Source of the DNA: Chara braunii
Lineage: Eukaryota > Streptophyta > Charophyceae > Charales > Characeae
DNA length: 22,462 nt
NCBI GenBank assembly: GCA_003427395.1
Contig: BFEA01000142.1
Coordinates: 2,276,057-2,298,518, forward strand
Reading direction: 5' to 3'
The position numbers were made by a program, and so were the translations under genes. Positions within the stretch are counted from its first letter, which is position 1. Every line of letters begins with the position of its first letter. Positions 1 through 9,850 of this stretch are shown one piece after another. A model generated the notes under the pieces. It saw only the letters and a program-made list of their open reading frames with translations. It searched no databases and had not been told where the DNA came from.

Positions 1-66
1 AGCGGGGAGCAGTGGGGGTAGTCGGGGGAGCAGCGGGGGGAGGTCGAGGGAGCAGCGGGGGGCCAA
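1..66. repeat. G-rich minisatellite, about 10-12 bp period
   Basis: Degenerate tandem copies of an AGCAGCGGGGG-like unit (variants with AGTC and AGGTCG). Runs of 4-6 G recur at 4-7, 14-18, 24-28 and 35-40 with 5-6 nt loops, which fits the intramolecular G-quadruplex pattern. The same AGCGGGGG motif returns near 1558-1570 and 1738-1747. No coding meaning is visible. Confidence 0.6.
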
Positions 67-1140
67 GAAAGGAAGGCGTGTAGAATTAAGATTTAGCGAA
101 CTTCCGGGATTAAATCAAAAAAATTCATAATCGGATTGAGGGAGGAGAAGTAAAATTTCCAATTCGGGCGGGGGAATGAGAGGAAATTTTCAAAGAATGG
201 CATGGGTTATATAGGAAAGGATGCATAAGACAATCACGAAGTCGAAATAAAATTCCGAAATTATTTGGACGTAAATTCAAAATTTAAAGGAAATTTAAGA
301 AAAATTCAATAAATTTCAAAAATATACGTAAAAATTTCCCAAAAGTTCGGGGAGATTATAGAAGAGGTAAAGATGAACTCAGAGGAGAAGTTTGGAATAA
401 AATAAAAAATTCCATGGTGTATTTCCGTAATTAATTTTTTTTTGAAAGTAATTTGAAATAAAATATAAAACTAATTCCTAAATTAAGAATTTACGACGAA
501 ATGGTATAAGGAATTAATGACCGCCTACGGCGCCTAGTGAAATAAATTAAGATAAATTTAAAAATTATTTACATTCGTTTGATAAAATTTAGCAACACGT
601 TGCAAACTTAAGATGAGTTTCAAGGAAATTTTAAAAGAATTCCAAAAGAATTTCAAAAAGCATTCTCTTCGGAATTTTACGGGGGATAGAAAATAGAAGT
701 AGAGTCGATGTCAGAAGAATTGAATTTATTTTTTTTTTTCGAAATTTATTTTACGAATTTATGAAATAAAGTCAAATTTTAAGCCAACTTACGGAAAGAA
801 TTTGATACAATAAAGAATTTCATGTAACTTTTAAACAAAAACGCCGAAATTAATTATGATTACGGCGCTGGGAGAAAAGGAAATGAAGATTAATCCTATC
901 GAATTAGGTGGAGATTCCGAACGGCAGAATGAACGGCATTGTCAGACAAGCACAAAGAAAGACGATACGCGTCACGCATAGTAGAAATTTTAGATGCTGT
1001 GACCAATCAGGTGGGAGAGTAGAGGAGAGAAGGGAGGATGGAGAGGAGGTAAAAGAAGAGGAAAAAGATGACATCTTTGAGAGAGATCAATGAGAGGAAG
1101 GGAGAGAATTAGTAAGAGGGAGAGGAATTGACAATAGCTC
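67..1140. other. Gene-free AT-rich flank
   Basis: About 800 bases of strongly AT-rich DNA with many AAATT and TTTAAA words, followed by a purine-rich stretch (about 1015-1110) rich in GAGGAGA. The open frame at 908-1093 is simple-sequence K/E/R-rich and resembles nothing known to me. I see no RNA gene, transposon ends or conserved protein here. Confidence 0.5.
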
Positions 1141-1143
1141 GCT

Positions 1144-1247
1144 CTTCCTCCTAATCGAGGAAGGTCTTGATTATACCCCTAAAGGGTATTCTCTACCGTT
1201 CCCCAGTGGAACGACGAGGTCGCTGGAGAGTTCGTGCATATGCACGA
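1144..1247. repeat. Cluster of four perfect hairpins/palindromes
   Basis: Four back-to-back inverted repeats: CTTCCTC/GAGGAAG (1144-1150 with 1157-1163), ATACCC/GGGTAT (1173-1178 with 1184-1189), CGTTCC/GGAACG (1197-1202 with 1208-1213) and a 16-nt perfect palindrome at 1232-1247 centred on GTGCATATGCAC. All arms are exact. Function unknown. The cluster sits immediately before a (GAT)n microsatellite. Confidence 0.7.
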
Positions 1248-1266
1248 CGTCTAGCCCTGGCGATGG

Positions 1267-1267
<1 letters not shown>

Positions 1268-1303
<36 letters not shown>
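1268..1303. repeat. (GAT)12 microsatellite
   Basis: Twelve uninterrupted GAT units, read directly from the sequence. Confidence 0.95.
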
Positions 1304-1499
1304 CACGAACCAGTGGTCATTGTGGTAACTTCTCTGACACCTCTGCCTTCAAGTCCTGTAACGGTAAAGGATCCATAGGCCACGCTCTCACAGATTGTAT
1401 TCGTACTGGAAATCAAAAATCGAATGAGTTTTTGCCCTCTTGCTCCAAACGAGATTTCTGTTCTCGTGAAGCTCATCGTACGACACCTGCGTTATCTTC

Positions 1500-1994
1500 G
1501 AAGAGATGTGCCGCTCCCGCCAAGCCCAGGTGCGCACGTGCGCACGGGCGGAGGGTGATCAGCGGGGGGAGCGTGCGACGAGGGAGTGGGACAGATCGCG
1601 CGGGGAAGCAGGGAAATGGCCTCGCGAGGCACGGGGAAAGATAAACCGGCGGGAAGGGGGAAGAATCGCGGGGGGAAGCATGATCGGCCAGGATCGAGGT
1701 CGGGGGTAGGGAGGGAAGTGTTGGGGGGAGTCGGGATCAGCGGGGGGGAAGGAGGTGGGTGGGCAAGAGGAGAAGGTGGGGGAAGGCGCGATCAGAGGGG
1801 AAAGGTCGGGAGGAGAGTGGGGGAAAGTCGGGATCGGGGGATCGGGATCGGTCGATAGGGCAGAGGGGCGCCGTGGGATGGGGAAATCTTGCGATTTGGA
1901 GGGGGAGTAGAGGTGATCGCGCGGGGGGAGGAGCGGGGAAGCTGCGCGTGGTGGGGTTGGGGAGTGGGCCGAAGCGGGCCGGAGAGGAGAGCGG
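1500..1994. other. G/purine-rich non-coding flank
   Basis: Highly G-rich on the + strand, with GGGGGG runs at about 1563, 1741 and 1925 and several G-quadruplex-like stretches (for example around 1741-1763). Overlapping frames on both strands (1432-2163) are low-complexity G/R or P/S readings of this composition and are not called as genes. The block ends exactly where the proposed LTR begins at 1995. Confidence 0.45.
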
Positions 1995-2201
1995 TGTCGG
2001 CGCGAATACCCTTACAAGGGTATCCGCCCTGGTTTTTGCAAATGACAGAAAGACTCGGTTAACCTGGGTTTTGAGTGCCCATGCGGAAAAATGTGAGGGT
2101 CGCCCACGCACAGGCAAGGCTCTGCCTTGTCCCGGTAGGGATTACGTGGGCGCGCAATTTTAAGGCGCGCGTGTAATTTTTCTGATCGACGGGCGACCGG
2201 G
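1995..2201 (+). repeat. LTR 5' terminal segment shared with 22256-22462
   Basis: Aligned base for base without gaps to 22256-22462 (207 nt each) with four differences by eye (near 2003, 2025-2028 and 2106). It holds a perfect hairpin ATACCCTT/AAGGGTAT (2006-2013 with 2016-2023), a CAAGGC/GCCTTG hairpin (about 2114-2128) and a GCGCGC-flanked AT box (about 2150-2170). Confidence 0.9.
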
Positions 2202-2297
2202 NCGCACAGGCAAGGCTCTGCCTTGTCCCGGTAGGGATTACGTGGGCGCGCAATTTTAAGGCGCGCGTGTAATTTTTCTGATCGACGGGCGACCGGG
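2107..2297. repeat. Exact 95-bp direct duplication around a single N
   Basis: 2107-2201 and 2203-2297 are identical over 95 bases and are separated only by the N at 2202. The 3' LTR copy in this window also ends at the base homologous to 2201. This pattern is typical of two contig ends that overlap but were not merged, so I read it as a probable assembly joint and not as biology. Confidence 0.7.
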
Positions 2298-5200
2298 GTA
2301 GCCGCCCGACCCNGACCGGGTTACGGTTTTGGTTAGGGAATGAAAGTTAATTTTGGTCGATGCGCACGGCTCAGCGGTGGGCTGGCACGCCAATAGGTAT
2401 ATGGGACGGCCACGNCNCGGGGTGGTAGGCCAGTGCGGGCACCTAGGGCCCGTGGGTATAGTTGTGGGCCGAAAAAGTAACCGGGGCGGCCTCTTGGCCG
2501 GAGCGCCGCGCGACACTNCTCTATATGGGGAGCCGCGCCTGCCAGTTACAGGCTTGGGCTTAGCCCTATTGGTTATGGCATTGGACTATTGCGNCAGAGG
2601 TGCGGGGATCGAGGCTGGTGGGCGACAACAGGGGAGCAATGGAGTAGCGAGAAGAAGAGGGGTCGAGGGTCCTGCGNGACTATCCCCCTTTTGGTTTGTC
2701 AGGGGAGTCCACTCGCGGGCCCGCGCCGTAGGACTAAAGGAAACTTTGGCAGGGGCCATGGCTTGCCTTTTCGTTTTGCCACCGTGGNCCACTGTTGCTC
2801 TTATGGTTACCTCGGCGCCAAAGCCTAAAGTCAGCCGTAAGCCTGAGGGCCGCCGCGGCGGGGATGTCCGTGAACTGTTGGAGTAGAGGTCGCGGTAATG
2901 GCGCTTGAAGGGGCAACATAATATCCTTTTTGAGAGTCTGCCTTGGGGTGGTTAGTCTGGTAGAGACGCTCCAGGGTTGGCGTGTGGGCTGCCCCGGGGT
3001 AATCATCGCGGCTGGGGTAATGCGGAAAAAGCTAAGGGCTAGCAGTTCCCTGAGGCTGACTGAGGAAAGAGACAAAACCGGGGGATCTTTGTGCTAGAAT
3101 TGGGTCTTTGTAGTCTCCTCCTTTTTCCAAGGCCGGCGGACTGGCTGATGCGGCCGCTGGAGAGACTTGGCTGGCCACTGAATAAGTCCGGAGTGAACCC
3201 AGACGAGGATCGCGCCGGGGTACGTACAAAAGAGGGGGGAAGTGGGCACGACCCCTGCCNAGGGAGGACGCGTGAAAATTGGAAAAGAAAGGGAGGAGGC
3301 NTAGCTACCCGAATCTGGCCTTGAAGGCAGGTGCGATTCGGGCGGGGATCTTTATCAAGGCAGGGTGGCGCAGAAGGGGCTGCTCGGAGCCCGAAGAGTC
3401 GCGAGACACAGTCGCGGCCGAAGTCCTTTGGGGCGATCGCGGGGCNTGCGCGCATAGACCCTGAAGTAGAGGCCGGGTCCATGCGAGGGAGTGCACAGCA
3501 AGGGGGCGGGTCTGAATCGCTGTCGGGGTCGAGGTTGGTGAGTGCCCGAACTAAGCCAGAAAGGAGGCCGGGTTCGGACGGAAGTAATGGAGTAGGAAGG
3601 GGCCTACTACGGGGGAGATCTTTTGAGGAAGATCCGTTGCGCCAAGAAGATCCGCATGACCCCTACGTAGGAGTGGCAGATGAAAAGCGTCCGGGGATGA
3701 ACTGGGACGCGAAGACAGGCCGGGTGCGCGGGCCAGGGCAACAAGGAAAAGGGGAGGGGTTTGCAGACCCACGACGCAAAGATCATTAGTGAAGATCTAA
3801 GGTGGACCTGGACGCGAAATAAGCCAGGGGCAGACGGCAGGCGGAAAAGTTGAGTGGATTCGAAGGTGTTGCNGGGCGCGGCTTTTGACTCGGTCCCTTG
3901 GGACGCCCGCTAAGGCCAAAACGATACGGGAACGATAAGTATGGCCTCCGCGCGAGGATGCTACGCACATATAGTGCGAGGGTCCGACAGACGAATGTTC
4001 CCCTCGATCTTTGGTGTCGGGTTGCTGTCGGACTGCGCAGCGTTGGGGAGGCGGGGGAGACGTCAACCAGGACCGGAAGACGGTGATGACGGGAGTAGTG
4101 GGAGAGAGAGAGCGGACGTGGCTGTTAGCGACTTTTGACGAAGGAAGAACGAAACCCGGGGTTTTGGGGTCGGGCGAGTCGGGTGGAAGAGTCAGTTTTG
4201 ACCACGGGGCATTGGTATTGGAGGTAGGTAGGAACAGGGCTGCGTGGTGACTACGGGGAGACAAAAGGCGGAGGAGGAACTTACCCGTGCACTTGCAGTA
4301 GGTGCGCTCGGTCGTATTTGCGGAGCGGGCGGTAGAAGAATCGTCATGTGGCCGGGCGCAGGTTCCGTGTGACAGAAGGAAGGGGCAAGGAAGAGGAGAA
4401 AGGGGAGAGTTGAAAGGCATTAGGAGTAGGAGAGCGAGAGGGACTAAGACGTACCTGGTCNTGTTCTGGGGTTGGGTTCGTTCGTGCGNTGCAGGGAACG
4501 GAGCGATCNTGTTCAGGAGTTGCCCCGGCTTGAGTAGCGGCTGTCTGGGTCCCTATTGCCTTTACAACCCCGGTGGCATGGTACTCACCCCGGGTGTTAT
4601 CGCCCNAGGCTGTTCGTTGGTGGCGCCCGTTACTCACCTTCATCCTTCGTCTCGTCCGGGCGGTGCTTGCGGCCCTTTTTTCCGTGCGGATGCTGTGTTC
4701 CCCGTCTCGACGCGGTGCTTCTCNTTTGCTCTGAGTATCATGGTNGATAGGACGTAGCCAGCAGGAAAAAGGGGTGTAACGGGCGCTCGCAAGCCCAAAG
4801 GTGGTGAACCTTGTGCCATTCCGTGGGTGCCCCGGCCCGGCTGAGGAAGCGGACAGTGACCCTGNTGGCGAATCGGNGGAAGGTTCGTGCTTGCCCTCAC
4901 TACAGGGAGTAAGGAGACAGTCGGAGGGGGGGGGGTTATGGCANNAGCCTGGTTGCAGATACTNANGGCGGAGTCGTGTGGGTGAGAGGCTGATNNGGGG
5001 CNAGGNCANTGCTACCAGCGACTGTCTGCCGGTGCTGCGAGCTGCGCNGTGAATGGTTGNGCTTGCTGCGGANTGCACACGGGTTGACTACTGTTGCCTG
5101 GGCGCAGCGGNTAGNTGTTCGCAGGNTGTGGCCAGCTGATGGAGGCCGCATGCTATTGGCGCCTAATTGTTGAGTACGGCTAGNTATTGCAACCTGCGGT

Positions 5201-5985
5201 GCCACAACAGGTGGGCTTCGNGAGATGACTGCAGAGGGCTTGTTCCCGTTCGNATTGGAGTTACGGCTGCCGTAAGCCGAACGCTTGCTGCAACTAGNNC
5301 ATTCCCGCTGANGGTGTACGAAGACGGCANCAAGTTNCTGCTGGGGCTGGCCATTGCTGTGTGTCCCANTGCTTGCTNTAGTTGCAGTNGNTGTGGCAAC
5401 GNCTATCGGACTCGGTATGGGNTGTTGCGCTGTTCGCTATGGAAAANANNGGGGTGGCGGCGTGACGAAGTGTNTGTANGNAGTGAGGGGGTNTTGCTGC
5501 AAGTGGAAGGACCATCAGGGAGTTTATGGTGGGTGGTTGACTTCAGGTTGGCTTCGGGTTGGCTAGCGGCGNCGCATCTTGGCCACCATTGCNGGGCCCT
5601 CAGGCGCATCAAGGAATCAAGGCCCTNTCCTGNGAGTCTGAGTGCGCCCCTCCTGAACCTGAGAGTCTGAAACTTCTNCTTCTGCCTCCCTGACTCTAAG
5701 TCTGNTCCTTGGTTCTGAGAGNAAGGCGGCAGGNGGGCGTGTGGCCCGTAACCCNCGCCAAGGCCTTTGTGGGAGGTTGCCCCACNGATTGNGGGAGNTC
5801 TGCCATGACTCAGGCGGAGTCCTGGAGGCAGGGAACTGAGNGGTAATCCTTTGACTCCCTCTATAANCCCAGTTATAACCCCTACCTGTACATCTCTCTA
5901 CGTTTGACTGAGCGTATNGTGTGGATCCTGTACTCTGATCTTGGTTTGACTGNCAGGACCTAANTCAGACTGAAGTAAAGGAGTG
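2298..5985. other. N-rich gene-free part of the proposed LTR
   Basis: Dozens of isolated Ns lie between 2313 and 5967, densest at about 4940-5480. The bases are G-rich on the + strand. Frames such as 2353-2886 (+) or 4344-5078 (-) contain undetermined residues and match no family I know. No RNA gene or protein is supported. The dispersed Ns suggest ambiguous consensus calling in a repeat. Confidence 0.5.
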
Positions 5986-6199
5986 TGTGTGCAATCTCAG
6001 CTTCAATTTTGCGGGTTGCCTGAAAGTAGATTGTGAACGAAGTGGGTTGCATCTGGGGGAAGGCTGGGAGGAAGGCAGTATTGTGTGCAGATTGACTGGG
6101 TCACTGAGGCTGGGAGGTCCCCTTAAGTTTGGGGAAGCCCAGCGCTTTGTTTATTGTGGTTTGCATGGAGCATCAGGCCGCTCTATAAGTTTAGGTGTT

Positions 6200-6408
6200 C
6201 TGACTGCTCTGACTTGTGGGGGTTTGACTGTGAGTGACAATAAGTTTAGGGAGACCTGGTGCTGTGAACTGCCTGAAGCTCTGGAGGCTGGGATGTCCCC
6301 ATAAGTTTGGGGACACCTGGTGCTGTGAACTGCATGAAGGGTCAGGACGGTCTATAAGCTTAGGTATCCTGACTGCTCTGACTTGTGGGGGTTTGATTGT
6401 GAGTGACC
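6200..6408. repeat. Local tandem duplication, about 169-bp offset
   Basis: The segment starting CTGACTGCTCTGACTTGTGG at 6200 returns at 6369 with few changes, and GGTGCTGTGAACTGC occurs at about 6257 and 6319. The stem-loop arms preceding the two copies differ although the surrounding sequence is nearly the same. Confidence 0.75.
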
Positions 6409-6927
6409 TTCAGGGACCCAAGGCGCTCTATAAGTTTAGGTACCTTGGGTTGCCTCGTTTACTTGGGGTTCTCTCAGTTCTTTAGTTCTGAACGAGGAAA
6501 TCTGAATCGTTGTATCAGTTTAGGTGGTTCATCCCTTCTCATGTTTTATTTTGAGGGGATAATCCTGGCAGGGGACGGACCGCTCTATAAGTTTAGGTAG
6601 CCTGTCCCACTGCCTCGCACAGATTGGGTCAGAGAGAAACGAACCTTTGCTGAGGATCAGACCGCTCTATAAGTTTAGGTAGTCTGACCCAATGCCTCGC
6701 ACATGTTGAAAACCAATGGATATAACTTGGCTATATTGTATTACTATGTTATTACGAACTGGCTGGTCAGGCCGCTCTATAAGTTTAGGTAGCCTAACTA
6801 TAGCTTATCATAACTGAAGAGAGTACAACTAAAGAGATATAATTGGAGGTAAACTTGGGCAGGCTGAGTAGTGTTCTAAGTTGAGCGACTCAGCCTTATG
6901 TCCCTTTGAAGACTAAATTCAGAGAGG

Positions 6928-6936
6928 TATATATAA
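6928..6936 (+). promoter_or_regulatory. TATATATAA, possible TATA box
   Basis: This is the best TATA-like word in the proposed 5' LTR, followed by TATTTAAA at about 6943. The LTR must contain the RNA polymerase II promoter, but nothing else here fixes the start site. The CTATAAG inside each 19-nt loop upstream and downstream is an alternative. This is a weak call. Confidence 0.15.
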
Positions 6937-7410
6937 TTTGGCTATTTAAACAGTTCAAGGCGACTAGAGTGGTTTAGTCATATGCCCAAAGAAGAGAGAA
7001 GTAGTTGTGCCCTCTGTTTGTGTATACTTGGCCGAGTAAGAACACTCTATAAGTTTAGGTATTCTGACTTTAGGCCTCGCTAAGTTGGGTGCGCTCTGTA
7101 AGTTCAGGTGCCCTGACCTATGCCTTATGTAAGTTGGGTATGAGGGGATAACTCACTGAGAGACTATGAACTATTGTTTGTTCAAATTGACTTGGGAGTG
7201 GTGAGAGTACTTACCTTTGTGGTTTGGTCCGCATGTGGCTGAGGGAGATTACTACTTGATCTGGGATTCAGGTTGACAGGTAGTTGCTTTAGAGACTCGC
7301 CACGTGTTAGAGCGATAGGAGTTAGGTCAATTCCTGCATTTTCTGAGCTGACTTTATTTTACTTAGATCAATTCTTGCGTTTTCGAGGATCTTTTGTTAT
7401 ACTTGGCGTT

Positions 7411-7985
7411 GTGTAAATCTTGGCAAGCCACTTTCTCGACGGGAAGCGCTGCCGAAATTTTTATAAATCCAAGGAGTTAGTCAACTTTTGACTTGTCAAA
7501 GTTCAACCTGTGTATTCTTTATATCTGACTTNGTAAAAATTTGGAAAGTCTCCCTTTCTAAAGGGAGTGCTGCCCAAATTTTTGTTAATTCAGGGAGTTA
7601 GACAAATTTGGACCTTGAGAAGTCAAAGTTATTTTTAGGTTCTGGACTTAGCTTTGTATAAATTTCGGAATAACACTTTTGTAAGGGGAATGCTGCCAAA
7701 ATTTCTGCAAAAGTAAGGAGTTGACTAAATCCTGTCTAAAATGAACTCAAGTTATCTTTTGAGTTCACATCTGACTTAGTGTAAATCTGGGAAGTCTCCC
7801 TTTCCAAAGGGTATGCTGCCCCAAATTTTTGTTAATTCAGGAAGTTAGACAAAATTGGACTTTGGACATTCAAGGGTTATTTCTGTTTTTCATATTTAAG
7901 TTTGTATAAATTCTGAAAAGGCACTTTTCCTACGGGAAGCGCTGCCAAAAATTTTCTTGATTTAGAGGAGTTAGAGTATATTCTG
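7411..7985. repeat. Five tandem ~123-bp repeats in alternating A-B-A-B-A order
   Basis: Units begin with GTRTAAATTT-like words at 7411, 7533, 7656, 7779 and 7904 (steps 122, 123, 123, 125). Each contains a short hairpin, then GCTGCC, then AAATTTTT, then GGAGTTAG or a variant. Copies 2 and 4 share one hairpin type (CTCCCTTT/AAAGGGAG and CCCTTT/AAAGGG); copies 1, 3 and 5 share another (ACTTTT...GGGAA), so the true period is a ~246-bp dimer. A second hairpin sits in some units, for example TGAACTCAA/TTGAGTTCA near 7741-7767. Non-coding. Confidence 0.8.
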
Positions 7986-8940
7986 ACAGGGGCAATTTCG
8001 GCAATCCACCCTGAATAGGGGAGATTCAGCCAGGATCTGCCTATGCTTGGGCACTGCTTAAAAAGAGATCCAGGCTTAGTTAATTAAGGTGATTTGAGTG
8101 GGATCGTAATATGGGGATTATTCTCCATGGACTTATAGGTTTAGCCTGGGGATTGACCTGTCTTGTGTTACAGGCCATCTTGATCGATTTGATTCAGGAT
8201 TTGGACTAGTTCCGGCTTGATCCTACGAGGATTGTCTTCTTTGATAACAGTTCGGTTGCCGATTCGTCGGTCTTCGACTCAATTCCAACTCACCCTCCAT
8301 ACTCAACCTAAGAGGCTTTAGCCCTGGTGGTTTTACTGTTTGTTAAGGGTTTCACCTGGAATTTCATTGATTGACCATTTGACAAAGGTACTGAGTATTT
8401 AATTGAGGTTGGTTTGAACGGCGGTTGGGGCTTGCATGGCTAAAGCAAAGGGGTATGAGCATAGAGAATAATTGGGGTTGACTCCGTGTAGTGCGTGTTT
8501 TGTCGCTTGATTCTTGGTGTGGTTGCATGTATGTCCTGTGACTCGGATTTTGGATTTGGACTGCCTGCGATTCCATATACATATACATGGTTATGAGGAG
8601 TCCCACTGGGCTTGTGAGAAGTGATCGTCATAACTTTACCCACTTTTTGCATGTATGCGTGCGTATACGTATGATGAGTGTTCGGGAGGCCTAAGAAGCC
8701 ACGTTAAGCACTGCGTAAGAGTTGGGGTCGAGGGACGGGGAGGGCCCTCCCCTTCGTCTATTTGCGTCTTGAGGCTTTCTTGGTCGGACGTTGGTCCTGG
8801 GCTGGGATTCAAGGTCCTTGTCCAAGACATCCTAAGCCTCAGGCCTTGAAGGGGAGGAGTCTCCCCTTGCATAGAGCCTGTTTATTTTGGACGGCGAGAC
8901 ACCCCGCCTGAAAGGCGGAAATGCCGCAAGGCCGAACGAC
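7986..8940. other. Gene-free LTR stretch
   Basis: No conserved reading frame, RNA gene or obvious repeat was found. Short frames on both strands (8364-8872) have no recognisable domains. A CCGCCT/AGGCGG hairpin lies near 8905-8920. Confidence 0.4.
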
Positions 8941-8943
8941 GTG

Positions 8944-9016
8944 TCCTTCAGCCGTTCAATATCGTGAGGGGTAACCCCCCCCCGCGATGAGTTCCTTCAG
9001 CCATTCAATATCGTGA
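8944..9016. repeat. 24-bp direct repeat, 49-bp spacing
   Basis: The segment TCCTTCAGCC-R-TTCAATATCG followed by TGA occurs at 8944-8967 and 8993-9016 with one difference. The spacer is C/G-rich (a run of nine C near 8976-8984). Confidence 0.8.
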
Positions 9017-9070
9017 CGCCGAAGCCGCGGTTACCACATGTGATTGGCATCAGTGGTTGGCATAGGGTTG

Positions 9071-9747
9071 GCCTGCGGCCGCGCAGTTTTATATCAGAGC
9101 CCTGGGCGTGACGGCTTGCCGCCCCGGCGTCTAAAAGTTATGGGACCGTCGGGCTTGCGCGTAGGCGCAACGATTCGGATTATTGTAGGCTGCCGACACC
9201 GCCAACAGAGGGGAAGTGTGTCCCAAGGCCATGCGTTTTTTGTTTTAAAGGCCAGAAGACCTTTGCCCTATCCCCTCTTCTTGGGTTCGTGCGAGTCTTG
9301 TTGCTTCTTAGAGATTTTTATGGTTGGACGTTGTAGTCCGTGGCAACCGTCAAAGTCAAACCCCTTGACTTTCGCCCAGACTCCGGGGAGGACTCATCCC
9401 TAGGGCCGCGAGAGACGACTACCATCACGGGCATGGACCTGTGTACCACCCGCTCTACATAAGGGTGCAGAAGAGGGTGTGTGGTCTCCAACCGCGCATG
9501 ACGGTTGTCCGGCGTCGAAGGATTAACCCTCTAGGCGCGTGTCAGCCGACACTTTGAGTGTCGAACGCGACCCTCGAGATTAACAAGGACCGCGTGAGTA
9601 TGGGTACTACCTGGTACGCCATCATTGCGACTGCTTGCATACGCTTGCGTTGCGAGTCTATATGAGTTAGCCCTGCGTCCGCGCGGTTTTTTATAATAAG
9701 TCTCTCGCGCGACGCCCACTCGATTTCCATATTGAGAAGTTATGGGA
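9071..9747. repeat. Diverged duplicate segments (9071-9145 and 9670-9747)
   Basis: Both segments share, in order, CCTGCG-CCGCGC-GTTTT, a TAT-rich box, a CG-rich GCG(T/C)GACG box and RAAGTTATGGGA. The first copy includes TATCAGAGCC, which resembles an initiator-Met tRNA primer site but is here part of the duplicated block. Similarity was judged by eye. Confidence 0.5.
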
Positions 9748-9811
9748 TGGCTACCGAGGGGCTAGGAGCGTTGTCGCGTTGTTCGCGTAGTGCCCGCGTT
9801 GTTTGTGTTGT

Positions 9812-9850
9812 GGCGCGTTGTATGTGCGTGTGCGTGTGCGTGTGTGTCTT
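9812..9850. repeat. GT/GCGT microsatellite
   Basis: A short run of alternating TGTGCG and GTGT units, part of a longer GTT/GCGTTG-rich stretch from about 9768. Confidence 0.7.

Larger units (their letters stand above)
6118..7113. repeat. Array of stem-loops: constant 19-nt loop, variable paired arms
   Basis: The 19-nt loop CGCTCTATAAGTTTAGGTA recurs identically or nearly so at 6179, 6348, 6424, 6581, 6663, 6773, 7043 and 7092. It is flanked at once by arms that differ between copies yet stay complementary: GTCAGGA/TCCTGAC (6341/6367), ACCCAAGG/CCTTGGGT (6416/6443), TCAGAC/GTCTGA (6657/6682), and a 12-bp stem with one bulge at 6567-6578 with 6602-6614. Shortened-loop versions occur at 6118-6135 (TCCCC/GGGGA) and 6294-6315 (TGTCCCC/GGGGACA), and a diverged loop with a 9-bp perfect stem at 6861-6896. 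Several copies are followed by TGCCTCGC and then TTGGG. Open frames crossing the region are not conserved proteins. The function is unknown to me. Confidence 0.85.

Noticed and set aside
1737-2163. Overlapping frames on both strands at the LTR boundary
   Set aside because: They cross the LTR junction at 1995 and are G/R- or P/S-rich readings of a G-rich tract.
2353-2886. 177-codon open frame
   Set aside because: It contains undetermined residues, has no recognisable domain, and has G/R-rich composition typical of a chance frame in GC-rich DNA.
4344-5078. 244-codon frame on the - strand
   Set aside because: It is full of Ns, is Ser/Thr/Pro/Arg low complexity and resembles no family; composition explains it.
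5987-6600. Short + strand frames over the stem-loop array
   Set aside because: They are built from the repeated nucleotide motif in different frames, which shows the conservation is at the DNA/RNA level and not in a protein.
6118-7113. A CRISPR-like array
   Set aside because: The repeated part is a hairpin loop, not a constant repeat with unrelated spacers; spacing is irregular and the context is a eukaryotic transposon.
9088-9104. TATCAGAGCC as an initiator-Met tRNA primer binding site, which would end the 5' LTR near 9085
   Set aside because: Only about ten bases match, the leading TGG is missing, and the block is a diverged duplicate of 9670-9747. The tRNA-Asp match at 10314-10332 is longer, exact and directly preceded by an LTR-like CGACA end.
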